DNA of 64,000 nucleotides from Noviherbaspirillum_A sp047237965 (GCF_047237965.1 NZ_JBDFLX010000003.1:186001-250000), one strand, 5' to 3'; positions 18,775 through 27,790 are shown, counted from the first letter of the stretch. Notes: a model not told the origin generated them from the letters alone. A program made the numbers and translations.

Positions 18775-20625
18775 CTAAAGTCGATCCGGGCAAAAGTAAT
18801 CTTCTGCAACGCCTGCGAGATGTTCCTGTTGAAGTAGCCTCACGCAGTCGCCTGCTGGCAACGGCCGGCCGAAGTAGTAGCCTTGCAGTTCGTCGCAGCC
18901 GTGCGACTGAAGGTAGGCGATCTGATCAACCGTTTCCACACCTTCTGCAACTACCCGCAGGTTCAGGTTGTGGGCCAGCGAGATAATCGCTAGCACGATC
19001 GCTGCGTCGTCAGGGTCGTCAGCGATGTCCCGGACAAAGGTACGATCAATTTTCAGTTCGTTAATGGGGAAGCGCTTGAGATACGACAGGCTGGAATAGC
19101 CGGTGCCAAAATCGTCGATCGAAAGCTGCACACCCAGTGTCTTGAGCATCTTGAGTTTTTCGACTGCCGCATCGACGTCAGCCATCACTAGGCTTTCAGT
19201 CAGTTCAAGCTCCAGGCAATGGGCAGGCAGCCCGCTTTCTTTCAGCACCGCCGCCACCGAGCTAACAAAATCTGCCTGTGTAAACTGGCGCAGCGACAGG
19301 TTTACCGCCATCCGCACTTCAGGCAAACCTGCATCTTGCCAGGCCCTGCCTTGCAAGCATGCGGTACGCAGTACCCATGCGCCGATCGGAACGATGAGTC
19401 CTGTCTCCTCGGCAAGCGAAATGAAACGGTCCGGCATAACAAGGCCAAGTTCTGGATGGCACCACCGTAATAGCGTCTCGATGCCGACAACACGGTGGCT
19501 GACCGCGTCGACCTGGGGTTGGTAGTGCAAAAAGAATTCGTTGCGTTCCAGTGCCGTGCGTAGCGCAGTTTCGATGCGTACTCGTTCCTGCAATTCTTCC
19601 TGCATGGCAGCTGTGAAAAACTGGCAGTTGTTACGGCCTTGCAGCTTGGCGCGATACATCGCGATATCGGCCTTTTCAATCAGGGTGTCAGGCGCGTCAC
19701 TGTCGGCCGGAAACACTGTTACCCCCATGCTGCAGGTAAGGGAGAGGTGTCGTCCATCAATGGTGACCGGCTCGAGCAGGCTGTCCATAAGCCGCTTGAC
19801 CATACTGGCTGGAATGCGGTCACGTTCGCGGTCGGGCATCACCAGCACGAACTCATCACCGCCCAGACGCGCTACGGTATCGCTGTCACGTGTGGCTGCG
19901 GTCAGGCACCCGGCGACGTGTCTCAGCAGTAGGTCACCGGCGCTATGACCCAAGCTGTCATTGATGAACTTAAAGCGATCGAGGTCAATGAAAACAACCC
20001 ACACGGAATGCGCATACCGTTTCGCATATGAAATGGCCTCACCCAGGCGCTTACTCAGAAGGTTGCGATTGGGTAAACCTGTCAAGGCGTCGTGAGTCGC
20101 TTGCTCCAATAACTGCTTTTCGAGGCGTTTTCGTTCGGAAATGTCACGTGCGACCATCTGGACGGCCGGCGCGCCACGGTAAGTAAATGCAACCCGGGTG
20201 ACAGCGACGTCGACAGCTTTGTCGTCGAGCCTGAGAGCCTGCTCTTCTGCGCTGATAACTGCCTGTCCATGGGCGAGCGCGTCCATTGCCTCCTGGACCT
20301 CCTGTCGATATCCTGGTACTACTAGGGAGACGATACTGCGGCCCAGGAGCAAACTGGCGTCGGAATCGGAATTTAGGAACAGACGACCCGCCGCGGGATT
20401 GGCGAACACGATTTCGCCGCCTGTGGCGATGAGTATTGCCTCCGGTGACAACAGCACAAGCAGGCGATAGCGCTCTTCGCTCTCCCGAAGTGCTGCGACC
20501 GCGATTTCACGCTCCTGAGCCTCTTCGTAAAGCGCTAGGCTTTTCTGTTCGAGCAGCATTTCAGCCTGCTGGCGCGCACTTACCGCGCGGGCAAGCCGTC
20601 GCTCGTAAAGCTCAATCTCAGACAT
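18775..20625 (-). CDS. PAS-GGDEF-EAL protein coupled to H-NOX (HaCE type)
   Basis: About 616 residues: an N-terminal coiled coil (ELYERRLARAVSARQQAEML), one PAS domain, GGDEF with an intact RLGGDEF and an upstream inhibitory site (RDSD), and EAL with ETLLRW, LELTESLV, DDFGTGYSSLSYLKRF and AEGVETVDQ. Both catalytic halves look competent. The ATG at 20625 overlaps the end of the H-NOX gene by eight bases, so translation is coupled. In Shewanella and Legionella, H-NOX proteins bind directly to such cognate c-di-GMP enzymes and NO changes their activity. I infer the same here; which activity dominates cannot be told from sequence. Confidence 0.92.
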   Translation of the reverse strand: MSEIELYERRLARAVSARQQAEMLLEQKSLALYEEAQEREIAVAALRESEERYRLLVLLSPEAILIATGGEIVFANPAAGRLFLNSDSDASLLLGRSIVSLVVPGYRQEVQEAMDALAHGQAVISAEEQALRLDDKAVDVAVTRVAFTYRGAPAVQMVARDISERKRLEKQLLEQATHDALTGLPNRNLLSKRLGEAISYAKRYAHSVWVVFIDLDRFKFINDSLGHSAGDLLLRHVAGCLTAATRDSDTVARLGGDEFVLVMPDRERDRIPASMVKRLMDSLLEPVTIDGRHLSLTCSMGVTVFPADSDAPDTLIEKADIAMYRAKLQGRNNCQFFTAAMQEELQERVRIETALRTALERNEFFLHYQPQVDAVSHRVVGIETLLRWCHPELGLVMPDRFISLAEETGLIVPIGAWVLRTACLQGRAWQDAGLPEVRMAVNLSLRQFTQADFVSSVAAVLKESGLPAHCLELELTESLVMADVDAAVEKLKMLKTLGVQLSIDDFGTGYSSLSYLKRFPINELKIDRTFVRDIADDPDDAAIVLAIISLAHNLNLRVVAEGVETVDQIAYLQSHGCDELQGYYFGRPLPAGDCVRLLQQEHLAGVAEDYFCPDRL

Positions 20626-21169
20626 TAACCATTTTCCGTAACATGAAACGGGTATGAGCGCCTTCCTCGCAAGGGTAATCTTCCCGTTGCATATCAATAT
20701 TTTCGTTAAAGTACGCGATGCAGCCCCGTATAAGTCCCTCCGCGAGATCTGCGAATGGTCGCTTCGAACGATAAACAAACGCCATGACGTTAGGATCGGG
20801 CGAACTGTGGTCGAATACAGGTAGTTCAGCGTCCGGGTACAGCTTCTTCACTTCGACGTGGATCTTGTTGTCGAGTATGGAGAGAAAGTCAAACGTGGAG
20901 TTGCGGCCAATAAAATGAGATGGATAGAGCGCGGCAAAGCGTCCAAGCAGGTGGTTGCCGAAAGCGCGCAGCAGATCCGGCACAGCGATTCCGGTGCGCT
21001 CGCTCAGGCGGCTGACGAGCTGAATAATTTCGCGATGGTCATAGGTGCCCACCGATGTATAGGCACCCCCGGTCGACAGGTCGGACAATTCGATGATGCT
21101 GTCCGCAATTTCTGGTGAAAAACTGCTTTCGACCATATCGATGAACTCTCGAAATACTACGCCCTTCAT
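20618..21169 (-). CDS. H-NOX haem nitric oxide sensor
   Basis: 183 residues, full length for a stand-alone H-NOX domain. It begins MKGVVFREFIDMVESSFSPE, as the family does, with TGGAYTSVGTYDHREIIQLV, FGNHLLGRFAALYP, the presumed proximal haem-ligand His in DNKIHVEVKKLYPDAELP, and the YxSxR haem-propionate motif as YRSKR. The protein should bind b-type haem and sense NO in the cytosol. Its stop codon overlaps the start of the PAS-GGDEF-EAL gene, which is the usual bacterial partner. This links nitric oxide to c-di-GMP and so to attachment or dispersal. I see no distal Tyr that would clearly indicate O2 binding, but this needs a structure-based alignment. Confidence 0.93.
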   Translation of the reverse strand: MKGVVFREFIDMVESSFSPEIADSIIELSDLSTGGAYTSVGTYDHREIIQLVSRLSERTGIAVPDLLRAFGNHLLGRFAALYPSHFIGRNSTFDFLSILDNKIHVEVKKLYPDAELPVFDHSSPDPNVMAFVYRSKRPFADLAEGLIRGCIAYFNENIDMQREDYPCEEGAHTRFMLRKMVNV

Positions 21170-21442
21170 AACGCTCCCCTACCCTTATTTGTGAAATCAG
21201 ACATGCAGTCGAAAGTGCAAAGCAACTACGCAGACTCTACAGAACAGGTATTTTATTGCAAATTGGAAATTATTACCGCTGTCGGTCACAATAAATATTT
21301 TGTCGGTTTAATGCCCTTATTTAAAATGCAGCCTCCCTGGAATTCTTTCGTATAAGGCGCTCTCGGTACTCGATCCATCTAGGCCTCCGTTCCTCAATTT
21401 TACGAACGTTGGCATACACTTTTTTCAGCTGACCTCAGTGAT

Positions 21443-21691
21443 TTACTCGATCGAAAGTTGGCACAGTGTGGCATTGAACTGATTGCACCGCACCGCAAGA
21501 ACCGGGTCAAGCCCACCAGTCAGGACGGTCGCCCACTGCGTCGATACAAACGACGGTGGGAGATCGAGCGGACCTTCGCCTGGCTCAACAAATTCAAAAG
21601 AGTGATTACCCGTTGGGACCGATGCACTGAGCGTTACACCGCATTCGTTTATCTTGCGCTCGCTATGATTCTGCTCCGCCGCCATTTATAA
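21443..21691 (+). pseudogene. IS5-family transposase, C-terminal remnant
   Basis: The frame ends with RRYKRRWEIERTFAWLNKFKR, RCTERYTAFVYLALAMILLR, the usual C-terminal block with the catalytic Glu of IS5-type (IS427-like) transposases. The N-terminal two thirds are missing. It abuts IS256 copy 3, 50 bases away. The stretch 21170-21442 before it shows no gene. Confidence 0.7.
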
Positions 21692-21742
21692 AATGAACTC
21701 TACAAATTGAGCCATCCCCTACGGTAGGTGGCGAAAAAATGT

Positions 21743-23177
21743 GAGCTAATGTCAAATGTCGTGTACGACTGGCCTGAAGGATAGAAGGAACATCAGGCGG
21801 CGAGCTTCTGTTGTTCCGGCGGATTGTCCGGCGCCGGGATACCATCCTTGAACGGCACGCCGTCCAGTAATGGCTGAATTCGGTCGGCGCCGCGAATCCG
21901 GCGCCACGATTTTTCTGCCTCTTCCATCAGTTTGAATGCCAGCCCCAGGAACGTAGCCCGCGACAGGCAATTCCTCGCCCGCGTGGTTCGATGCCGCACC
22001 GTGGCAAACGTTGATTCGATCGGATTAGTGGTCCGTACATGCTGCCAATGCTCCGCCGGGAAGTCATAAAACGCCAGCAAACTCGCCTTGTCATGCGTCA
22101 GCTTGTCCGCGGCCTTCGGATACTTCGCGCCATAGGTCGTCACGAACTTCTCGAAGGCGACAAGGGCATCTGCCCTGGTGGCTGCCATAAAGATGTTTTG
22201 CATCGCCGCTTTGGCTCTGGCTTGCTGCGATGCCGGCAACGCATTGAGCACATTGCCCAGCTTATGGAACCAGCAGCGCTGCGCCCGTGTGGCAGGAAAC
22301 ACCTTTTCCAGCGCGGCCCAAAAGCCCATGGCGCCATCGCCCACTGCCAGCAGCGGCCCAGCTTGCAAACCGCGCGCCTTCAAGTCCAGGAGCACCTCGC
22401 GCCACGACGCCGTCGATTCCCGGAAGCCGTCGGCAATGGCCACGCGCTCCTTCTTGCCATCCGGTGTAACGCCCACAATCACCAGCAGGCATTGCCCATC
22501 GCCGCCCTCGCTCCTGACGCCGGTATGGATGCCATCGGCCCACCAGTACACATAGCGGGCAGCGGACAGATCCCGCCGGTCCCACTGCTGCCATTCGTCC
22601 GACCACTGCGCTTTGAGGCGGCTGACCACGTTGGCCGACAGGCCTTTGGCTTCCTCGCCCAACAGCACCGACAGCGCTTCGCTCATGTCGCCGGTCGAAA
22701 TGCCTTTGAGGTATAGCCAGGGCAGTGCTGCCGATACACGTGGCGACTTCCTGATATAGGGAGGCACCACCGTCGAATGGAACTTTACGCCCGTTCCCGA
22801 GCGGTCTCGCACCTTCGGCACCCTGACCGTCACCGGCCCGGCTGCCGTGAGCACGTCGCGCTCGGGCAGATAGCCATTGCGCACAACGGCTCGCTTGCCT
22901 GACAAGGTTCTCACGTTGGCGTACTGCTCCAGCAGTGCTGCCAGCTCTAGTTCAATCACTTGCTGGATGACTTGCCGCGCGCCGCGACGCACCAGTTCGT
23001 CCAGCGATATGCCAATTTCCGGTAGACCAATGGTTGCGTCTTGCTTATCCTTGCGCATGGTGGGAGTTTCCTCTGTTGGTTGATTTGACCTAGACAATCA
23101 AATTCTCCAACAAAAACTTCCACCGCCTTCCTCCAGCCTTCAGGCATCAGCCCGTACACCACTTCTGACTATAGCTC
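21743..23177 (-). mobile_element. IS256-family element, copy 3 (1435 bp), no target duplication
   Basis: Identical in length and ends to copies 1 and 2. The nine bases to its left are AAAAAATGT and to its right GATCAAACG, so there is no target duplication. Copies with different flanks usually result from recombination between two elements, with loss or inversion of the DNA between them. Confidence 0.93.
21793..23058 (-). CDS. IS256-family transposase, copy 3
   Basis: The same 421-residue protein as copies 1 and 2. The catalytic residues are intact. See copy 1 for motifs. Confidence 0.95.
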   Translation of the reverse strand: MRKDKQDATIGLPEIGISLDELVRRGARQVIQQVIELELAALLEQYANVRTLSGKRAVVRNGYLPERDVLTAAGPVTVRVPKVRDRSGTGVKFHSTVVPPYIRKSPRVSAALPWLYLKGISTGDMSEALSVLLGEEAKGLSANVVSRLKAQWSDEWQQWDRRDLSAARYVYWWADGIHTGVRSEGGDGQCLLVIVGVTPDGKKERVAIADGFRESTASWREVLLDLKARGLQAGPLLAVGDGAMGFWAALEKVFPATRAQRCWFHKLGNVLNALPASQQARAKAAMQNIFMAATRADALVAFEKFVTTYGAKYPKAADKLTHDKASLLAFYDFPAEHWQHVRTTNPIESTFATVRHRTTRARNCLSRATFLGLAFKLMEEAEKSWRRIRGADRIQPLLDGVPFKDGIPAPDNPPEQQKLAA

Positions 23178-23415
23178 GATCAAACGAACACCAATGCATT
23201 GTCTTCTAAACATGTTTTTGCAAAGAATGTTATTGAAGGCATCTTTTTTAGCCTGGACATTTGATCAACTATTCGTAATTTGGAACATTGGACGTTCAAA
23301 GTTGTCAATTTGATAGCCGTTCATGTCGTTCGCTTTGCTTCATGGACTGGCTACAGGTGCGCCGGAGTTCTTTACCAGTCGCACAATTTACGGCTATTTT
23401 GAACAGAGGAAATAT

Positions 23416-23862
23416 ATGGGCATACTAGGCAATATCTTTCACAAAATCTTTCCATCTTCCCATCCTGCGCTAACGCAGACAAACGCCCCGCCCGCCACCT
23501 CATCTGATACACCCGCCAACAGCAATACGTCACCAGGATCTCCTACTGCCTCGCCCACAGCATCACCTACTGCTTCACCGCCATCAGCAACACAGAGCAT
23601 GCCAGAAGTTGATGTTGAGAAAATACTTAATGGCATGGCGCAATCAAATGGGCAACCACTCAACTGGCGTACATCTATTGTTGACCTGTTAAAACTTTTA
23701 GGTTTGGACAGTAGCTTGCAAGCTCGGAAGGAACTTGCAAGCGAGCTTGGTTATAACGGAGACTCCAACGATTCGGCCGCAATGAATATTTGGCTTCATC
23801 GTCAGGTAATGAACAAGCTTGCAGCAAATGGTGGCAAAGTGCCAGCAGACCTCAAAGACTGA
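23416..23862 (+). CDS. DUF3597 family protein
   Basis: About 148 residues starting MGILGNIFHKIFP, which is the usual DUF3597 start; CAGAGGAAA lies just upstream of the ATG at 23416, so I do not use the longer frame from 23323. A Pro/Ser/Thr-rich linker with tandem TASP units spans residues 20-60. The conserved domain follows (VDVEKILNGMA, NWRTSIVDLLKLLGLDSSLQ, RKELASELGYNGDSNDSAAM, WLHRQVMNKLAANGG). The family resembles LysM-adjacent small proteins of unknown function. The first segment could be a weak membrane anchor. No role is known to me. Confidence 0.82.
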   Translation: MGILGNIFHKIFPSSHPALTQTNAPPATSSDTPANSNTSPGSPTASPTASPTASPPSATQSMPEVDVEKILNGMAQSNGQPLNWRTSIVDLLKLLGLDSSLQARKELASELGYNGDSNDSAAMNIWLHRQVMNKLAANGGKVPADLKD

Positions 23863-24033
23863 AGTTGTGTTATTTCTTAAGTTGATGCAATCGGTGTTTA
23901 TCTTAAATTAATAATGCACTTTGATTAGAAAGTTGGCAGGATACGATAGTGATCCCGACTTCATGCTCTAACGGTATTCGTCTCGTTTTCATGCAGTTTT
24001 TGGATCACATTATTTCTGCGCATCTTTCCTTTG

Positions 24034-24067
24034 AGCCGCACCCCACAAGGGTTGCGGCTTCTTCTTT
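24034..24067 (+). terminator. rho-independent terminator
   Basis: AGCCGCA and TGCGGCT form a seven-base stem, with CCC/GGG stacked inside and an ACAA loop, followed by TCTTCTTT. It most likely ends the DUF3597 transcript. It also argues that the next gene does not start upstream of about 24066. Confidence 0.65.
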
Positions 24068-24557
24068 GCAATTCAAGAGGACGCCAAATTTAAAACAACG
24101 GATTTTAAAGACTTTTGCTGTAGCAATTATGGTGGTTTTCTATGGAGTATTTACTACTGCTTCAGCGAAAAATCTTGAAGCCGAAATGGGAGGGGAAAAT
24201 AGTCGTCGGTTAGCCGTTTACACAAAACGAGATGCGCACGCATTCGCGACGATATACACGGCGGATGCCGTTATTTTGCCCCAGGGCGGCCCATCAATAA
24301 AAGGACGCACGGCCATTGTTCAGTATTGGGACAAAATGCTCTCGAACGGTTTCCAAAACCCTGCACTTGAGATGATTGATTGGTACAAAGAGGGTAAGAT
24401 GGCTTATCAAACTTGCCGAAGGTCAATTTTAAAGATCCAAGACGATGGATCAGCTAAGTCTTTAACTGGAAACACGCTACGCATCTTTGAGCGTCAGCGA
24501 GATGGACGATGGCTTATCAAAGTCCATATGTCTAATACTGATCAGCCAATCCCATAG
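24066..24557 (+). CDS. exported SnoaL-like/DUF4440-type protein B
   Basis: Paralogue of the protein at 12956-13453. Shared blocks are RRLAVYTKRDAHAFATIYTA, DAVILPQGGPSIKGRTAIVQ, ALEMIDWYKEGKMAYQTCRR and LRIFERQRDGRWLIKVHMSN. A signal peptide-like stretch (LKTFAVAIMVVFYGVFTTAS) precedes the domain. The start is a problem. A good binding site AAGAGGA (24075-24081) points to codon 24090, but that codon is TTA. The TTG at 24066 is the best legal start, and longer versions from 23949 would run through a terminator. The start codon may have mutated, so expression is uncertain. Confidence 0.65.
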   Translation: MQFKRTPNLKQRILKTFAVAIMVVFYGVFTTASAKNLEAEMGGENSRRLAVYTKRDAHAFATIYTADAVILPQGGPSIKGRTAIVQYWDKMLSNGFQNPALEMIDWYKEGKMAYQTCRRSILKIQDDGSAKSLTGNTLRIFERQRDGRWLIKVHMSNTDQPIP

Positions 24558-24662
24558 TGCCAAAAAGGCGCTCGACAATTTGCTAGCAATGGTATTTCCG
24601 CTTGAAATGACAAAGACACTTTTGGCGTAGTCAAGCCAATTGGGATATTTTTCGGCATCGAG

Positions 24663-25094
24663 TCAGGATCTATTGCCAACGCGTTTCGGAGCTTTGCCGA
24701 CGACTTCCAACTTGGCTTCTATAACTCCCGAACGCGACATTCCTAATTTTCGTGCCTCAGAAGAGGTCACATCGCCTATTAGATCAGGAGAACTGGGGCC
24801 GCGATCGTTGACCCTAAGAACGACGCTTTTATTGTTCTTCAAGTCTGTAACTCTGACTTTGGTTCCAAAGGGCAGTGTCTTATGAGCCATTGTCATTGCG
24901 TTCGCATTAAATCGTTCGCCGCTAGCGGTTTTTCGACCATTAAACCTGCTCCCGTACCAAGTTATTTTCCCGGAAGAACTACTTGGTATGGCTGTCCTTT
25001 GTTCGGACGCAGCATCTGATGGCTGTGCCACAGCCCCATTCGCTAAGCCGAACAGCGCACTAACCGCGATAACACAAAGTATTTGACGGTTCAT
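24663..25094 (-). CDS. RlpA-like double-psi beta-barrel lipoprotein/exported protein
   Basis: About 143 residues from ATG 25094 (MNRQILCVIAVSALFGLANG signal region; GGAGGG lies upstream). The mature domain shows the RlpA signature: ITWYGSRFNGRKTASGERFN, MTMAHKTLPFGTKVRVTDLK, NNKSVVLRVNDRGP and a terminal VIEAKLEVVG. RlpA proteins are periplasmic or outer-membrane septal proteins; some cleave denuded glycan strands. There is no SPOR domain and the protein is short. The Cys in the hydrophobic stretch does not make an obvious lipobox. It lies 34 bases after mscL on the same strand, so the two may be cotranscribed. Confidence 0.85.
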   Translation of the reverse strand: MNRQILCVIAVSALFGLANGAVAQPSDAASEQRTAIPSSSSGKITWYGSRFNGRKTASGERFNANAMTMAHKTLPFGTKVRVTDLKNNKSVVLRVNDRGPSSPDLIGDVTSSEARKLGMSRSGVIEAKLEVVGKAPKRVGNRS

Positions 25095-25128
25095 ACTGCC
25101 CTCCAGTGACAAAGCAATTGGTGAGGTG

Positions 25129-25575
25129 CTACCGCAATGTGCCTGGCTGCTTGAGAGCGTCACGTATCTCGCGTAAAAGCAAAACGTCTTCTGAAGGCGG
25201 TGCTTCCTCTGCTGGGGTTGATGCTTCTTTCCGCAAGGTGAGTGTTCTTGCTTTATTGACCATACGAACCATCATAAAAATTATGAATGCAAGAATGATA
25301 AAGTTAATCAGTATCGTGAGGAAATTTCCATAAGCTAATACAGCGCCTGCTTTCTTGGCTTCTGCCAAAGGTAACTGCATGCTTTGGTTGTTTAGCGGCA
25401 AATAGTAGTTCGAGAAGTCTAGCCCGCCGAAGATTTTTCCAACGATCGGCATAATCACGTCTTGAACAAGCGATTCTACGATTTTGCCAAATGCCGCACC
25501 GATGATGACTGCGACGGCTAAATCAACGACATTGCCCTTTACAGCAAACGCTTTGAATTCTTGGAGCATACTCAT
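25129..25575 (-). CDS. mscL: large-conductance mechanosensitive channel MscL
   Basis: 148 residues, close to the usual 136-145. The N-terminus MSMLQEFKAFAVKGNVVDLA and VAVIIGAAFGKIVESLVQDV, IMPIVGKIFGGLDFSNYY are the diagnostic S1/TM1 region; TM2 is FLTILINFIILAFIIFMMVR, followed by a cytoplasmic helix rich in Glu. The protein forms a homopentameric inner-membrane pore opening under hypo-osmotic tension. AAAGGAGACACA precedes the ATG at 25575, which settles the start. Confidence 0.95.
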   Translation of the reverse strand: MSMLQEFKAFAVKGNVVDLAVAVIIGAAFGKIVESLVQDVIMPIVGKIFGGLDFSNYYLPLNNQSMQLPLAEAKKAGAVLAYGNFLTILINFIILAFIIFMMVRMVNKARTLTLRKEASTPAEEAPPSEDVLLLREIRDALKQPGTLR

Positions 25576-25654
25576 TGTGTCTCCTTTGTAATGATTCAAG
25601 AAACGTGTACGGCGAGACAATTGTACAGGCGATGTTATTCCAAATGTTCGTTAG

Positions 25655-25687
25655 AAAAAAACCGCTGTGCCTGAAGAGCAACAGCGG
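25655..25687 (-). terminator. hairpin plus T-run, minus strand
   Basis: On the minus strand CCGCTGT, a 12-base loop and ACAGCGG are followed by seven T. It is a good intrinsic terminator but lies upstream of mscL, so it ends a transcript coming from the right, where no minus-strand host gene remains (only the IS5 element). Confidence 0.6.
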
Positions 25688-25853
25688 CCAAGATAATTCC
25701 GAGAGATAGCCGCCCTCGCCATGCGACCAAGCTCATCATCTACCTTCTTTACTACTTTTTGCAACGGGACACAGAGGGATTGATAATTTTCTTTTTATCA
25801 ATATTTTCTTGGTAGACCTAAAGTCATTGTTTTGACCTGCAATAAAGACAAGC

Positions 25854-25893
25854 GCCCTGAATACTGTGCATTTATACAGTATTCAGGGCTTTT
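25854..25893. terminator. 14-bp perfect hairpin
   Basis: GCCCTGAATACTGT and ACAGTATTCAGGGC are perfect arms around an eight-base loop, with TTTT after it on the plus strand. It looks like an intrinsic terminator with no gene left upstream on the plus strand. Other parts of the stretch 25688-26055 hold no supported gene. Confidence 0.6.
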
Positions 25894-26055
25894 CTGGAAC
25901 AGGCATTTTCTTTGTGTTTATTTGAAGAAAGTTCCTTGAGTAAACATGCGGAGAGCCAATGTAAACGTGATTATTTAGGATTTAAAACGTCCATGGCTCA
26001 ACATTTTCTCTTGTCAGTGGAAGCGCGCAGTGTCTCACTCCGAAAAGTTCGGAAC

Positions 26056-27089
26056 GGCTCTGTTGCGGAAGGACGAGTTAGCCTTTCTATAGATGGATTT
26101 ATGGCATAGCAACCGTAATAGGCGTGCCGAGTCGCGTAAAGCGATTCAGCACAGCGGCACGGACCTGCAATTCAGCGCCTTGATGATCAAAGTCGCGTGC
26201 CATGATGCGCTCTCCAAGTAGCTTGAAGCAGCGCATTTTGGTCTCCACCAGACTTCGTCGGTGGTAGCCACTCCATTTTTTCCAGATCGTTCGCCCCAGC
26301 CGGCGGGTCGCTCGTAGAATCTCGTTGCGTACTTCAGCACCTAGCCGGTTTATCTTCCATGGCTTGGCATTCTTCCGGGCCGGAATGATGGCATCGGCCT
26401 GACGCAGAGCGATGACTTCATGGCAGCGTTTCGTATCGTAGGCGCCATCACCGCTGACACTGACAATGGGCTCTTCCGGAGGAATCTGGCCCAGCAGGTT
26501 GGGCAGCATAGGCGCATCACCGATGCTGTTATCAGTTACTTCCATGGCTCGGATTTCGAGCGTGACCGCATCAATACCGAGATGGACCTTGCGCCATTGG
26601 CGGCGGTAATCGGCGCCATGCTTCGTGGTCTTCCATTCGCCTTCGCCCAGCATCTTGATGCCGGTGCTATCGACCAGCAGGTGCAGGCCGGTCGTGGTCG
26701 GCACGACTTCAATGGCGACGCGCAATGTCTTTTGCCGCCGACTCACGGTGCTGTAGTCGGGGACAGGCCAGTCGAGGCCTGCCAATTGCAGCAAGCTCTG
26801 CATCATCCCCATGGCCTGGCGTAGCGGCAAACTGAACAGGCACTTGATGCTCAGACAGAACTGAATGGCTTCGTCACTGAAGGTCGGACTGCGGCCACGC
26901 TTACCGCTTGCCTGGCCGTGCCAGTTCATGGCGGGATCGAGCCAGATGAGCAGCGAGCCGCGTGCCTTCAGCGCTGCGTTATACGCCTTCCAATTCGTCG
27001 TTCGGTATTTCTGAGGAACGGGTTTCATGCGCCCAGCCTACCCGAGCCTTCAGTCCTGCGCTGAGCTGCCTGATTTATGCAACAAACCC
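26056..27089 (-). mobile_element. IS5-family element, IS903 type
   Basis: The right end read inward (GGTTTGTTGCATAAATCAG, near 27089) matches the IS903-type end, and the left end near 26056 begins GGCTCTGTTGCGG. I see no target duplication. The ends are approximate to within a few bases. Confidence 0.7.
26099..27028 (-). CDS. IS5-family (IS903 group) transposase
   Basis: 309 residues, full length. NWKAYNAALKARGSLLIWLD, FCLSIKCLFSLPLRQAMGMM and LAGLDWPVPDYSTVSRRQKT are the IS903-group N-terminal blocks. The DDE residues lie in LLVDSTGIK, VSGDGAYDTKRCHEVI and HRRSLVETKMRCFKLLGERI. The frame is uninterrupted, so the transposase is probably functional. Confidence 0.93.
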   Translation of the reverse strand: MKPVPQKYRTTNWKAYNAALKARGSLLIWLDPAMNWHGQASGKRGRSPTFSDEAIQFCLSIKCLFSLPLRQAMGMMQSLLQLAGLDWPVPDYSTVSRRQKTLRVAIEVVPTTTGLHLLVDSTGIKMLGEGEWKTTKHGADYRRQWRKVHLGIDAVTLEIRAMEVTDNSIGDAPMLPNLLGQIPPEEPIVSVSGDGAYDTKRCHEVIALRQADAIIPARKNAKPWKINRLGAEVRNEILRATRRLGRTIWKKWSGYHRRSLVETKMRCFKLLGERIMARDFDHQGAELQVRAAVLNRFTRLGTPITVAMP

Positions 27090-27417
27090 CTTCGCATCCA
27101 GCTGATCGAGCTGCTTCTTGTCAGCGGCAATTCTAAATTCTGCCTCGCATATGCGCTCATCAAACCACGACAAACTTTTCGCTCGCAAGAATGATCCATA
27201 GGAAGCCCGCTGGTCAACAAATGCTCAAAACGTTTAAAAGGAAGTGCAAACGATATTTATTTTCATTTATATCTTAGGCCGTCCATCCCGATATAAATAT
27301 GTCTTTCTTTCCGCTTGTCACCGCCAGCAAATATTTCCCATGCATTCTTTGTAAACTCGCTATGATTGCCAGACTCCTATGAAAACGATTTTAAATAATT
27401 GATGGAGAGCAAGGAAA
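27090..27417. other. gap without a gene
   Basis: AT-rich stretch to the right of the IS5 element. No gene is seen; it may contain the promoter of the small frame at 27418. Confidence 0.35.
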
Positions 27418-27636
27418 ATGAATGCACTGCGTGATGTTTATCAACGGAAGATATATGCGTTACTCAGGATGAACCTTGCAGTAAATCGGATGAATAAATG
27501 CGTTGGCGCGGAAGAGAAAGCAAATGCCCTTCGTTGGGTGAACGCCTGGCTAACGGTCAGTGGCATTCGGCAGTTTAGACTTGACTCACGCTCTCGAAAG
27601 CAGGCCGACGCATCTTCTCAGCTTAACTATAGATAA
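27418..27636 (+). CDS. hypothetical protein, 72 aa
   Basis: A small basic frame with a good binding site (CAAGGAAA directly before ATG). MNALRDVYQRKIYALLRMNL and NKCVGAEEKANALRWVNAWL look like soluble helices. No family recognised. The last 20 residues have a different composition and the frame ends where mobile DNA begins, so the 3' end may have been replaced. Confidence 0.4.
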   Translation: MNALRDVYQRKIYALLRMNLAVNRMNKCVGAEEKANALRWVNAWLTVSGIRQFRLDSRSRKQADASSQLNYR

Positions 27637-27640
27637 CCGT

Positions 27641-27790
27641 CTAAACGCGGCTCAGCGCAATCCTGATCCCTTCGCTGAGATTACCCTTGCCCAGCTTCAC
27701 GGCGCGCGCCACGCTGGCGGCATCAAGATAAACATTGCGGCGCCCGCCTCCGTCGAGTTCTGCAGGCCTGCCGACCTGGCCGGTACCCGC
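27641..27790 (-). pseudogene. small hypothetical protein, C-terminal part
   Basis: The frame ends GRPAELDGGGRRNVYLDAAS, VARAVKLGKGNLSEGIRIAL, a pattern I know from short conserved hypothetical proteins of beta-proteobacteria (GR-rich start, YLDA, GNxSxGIR). It resembles ribbon-helix-helix proteins but this is not certain. Sequence upstream of about 27790 does not fit the family, so the 5' end is probably lost. Confidence 0.45.

Noticed and set aside
23323..23415. A 31-residue upstream extension of the DUF3597 protein.
   Set aside because: The family start MGILGNIF and a good ribosome binding site lie at 23416.
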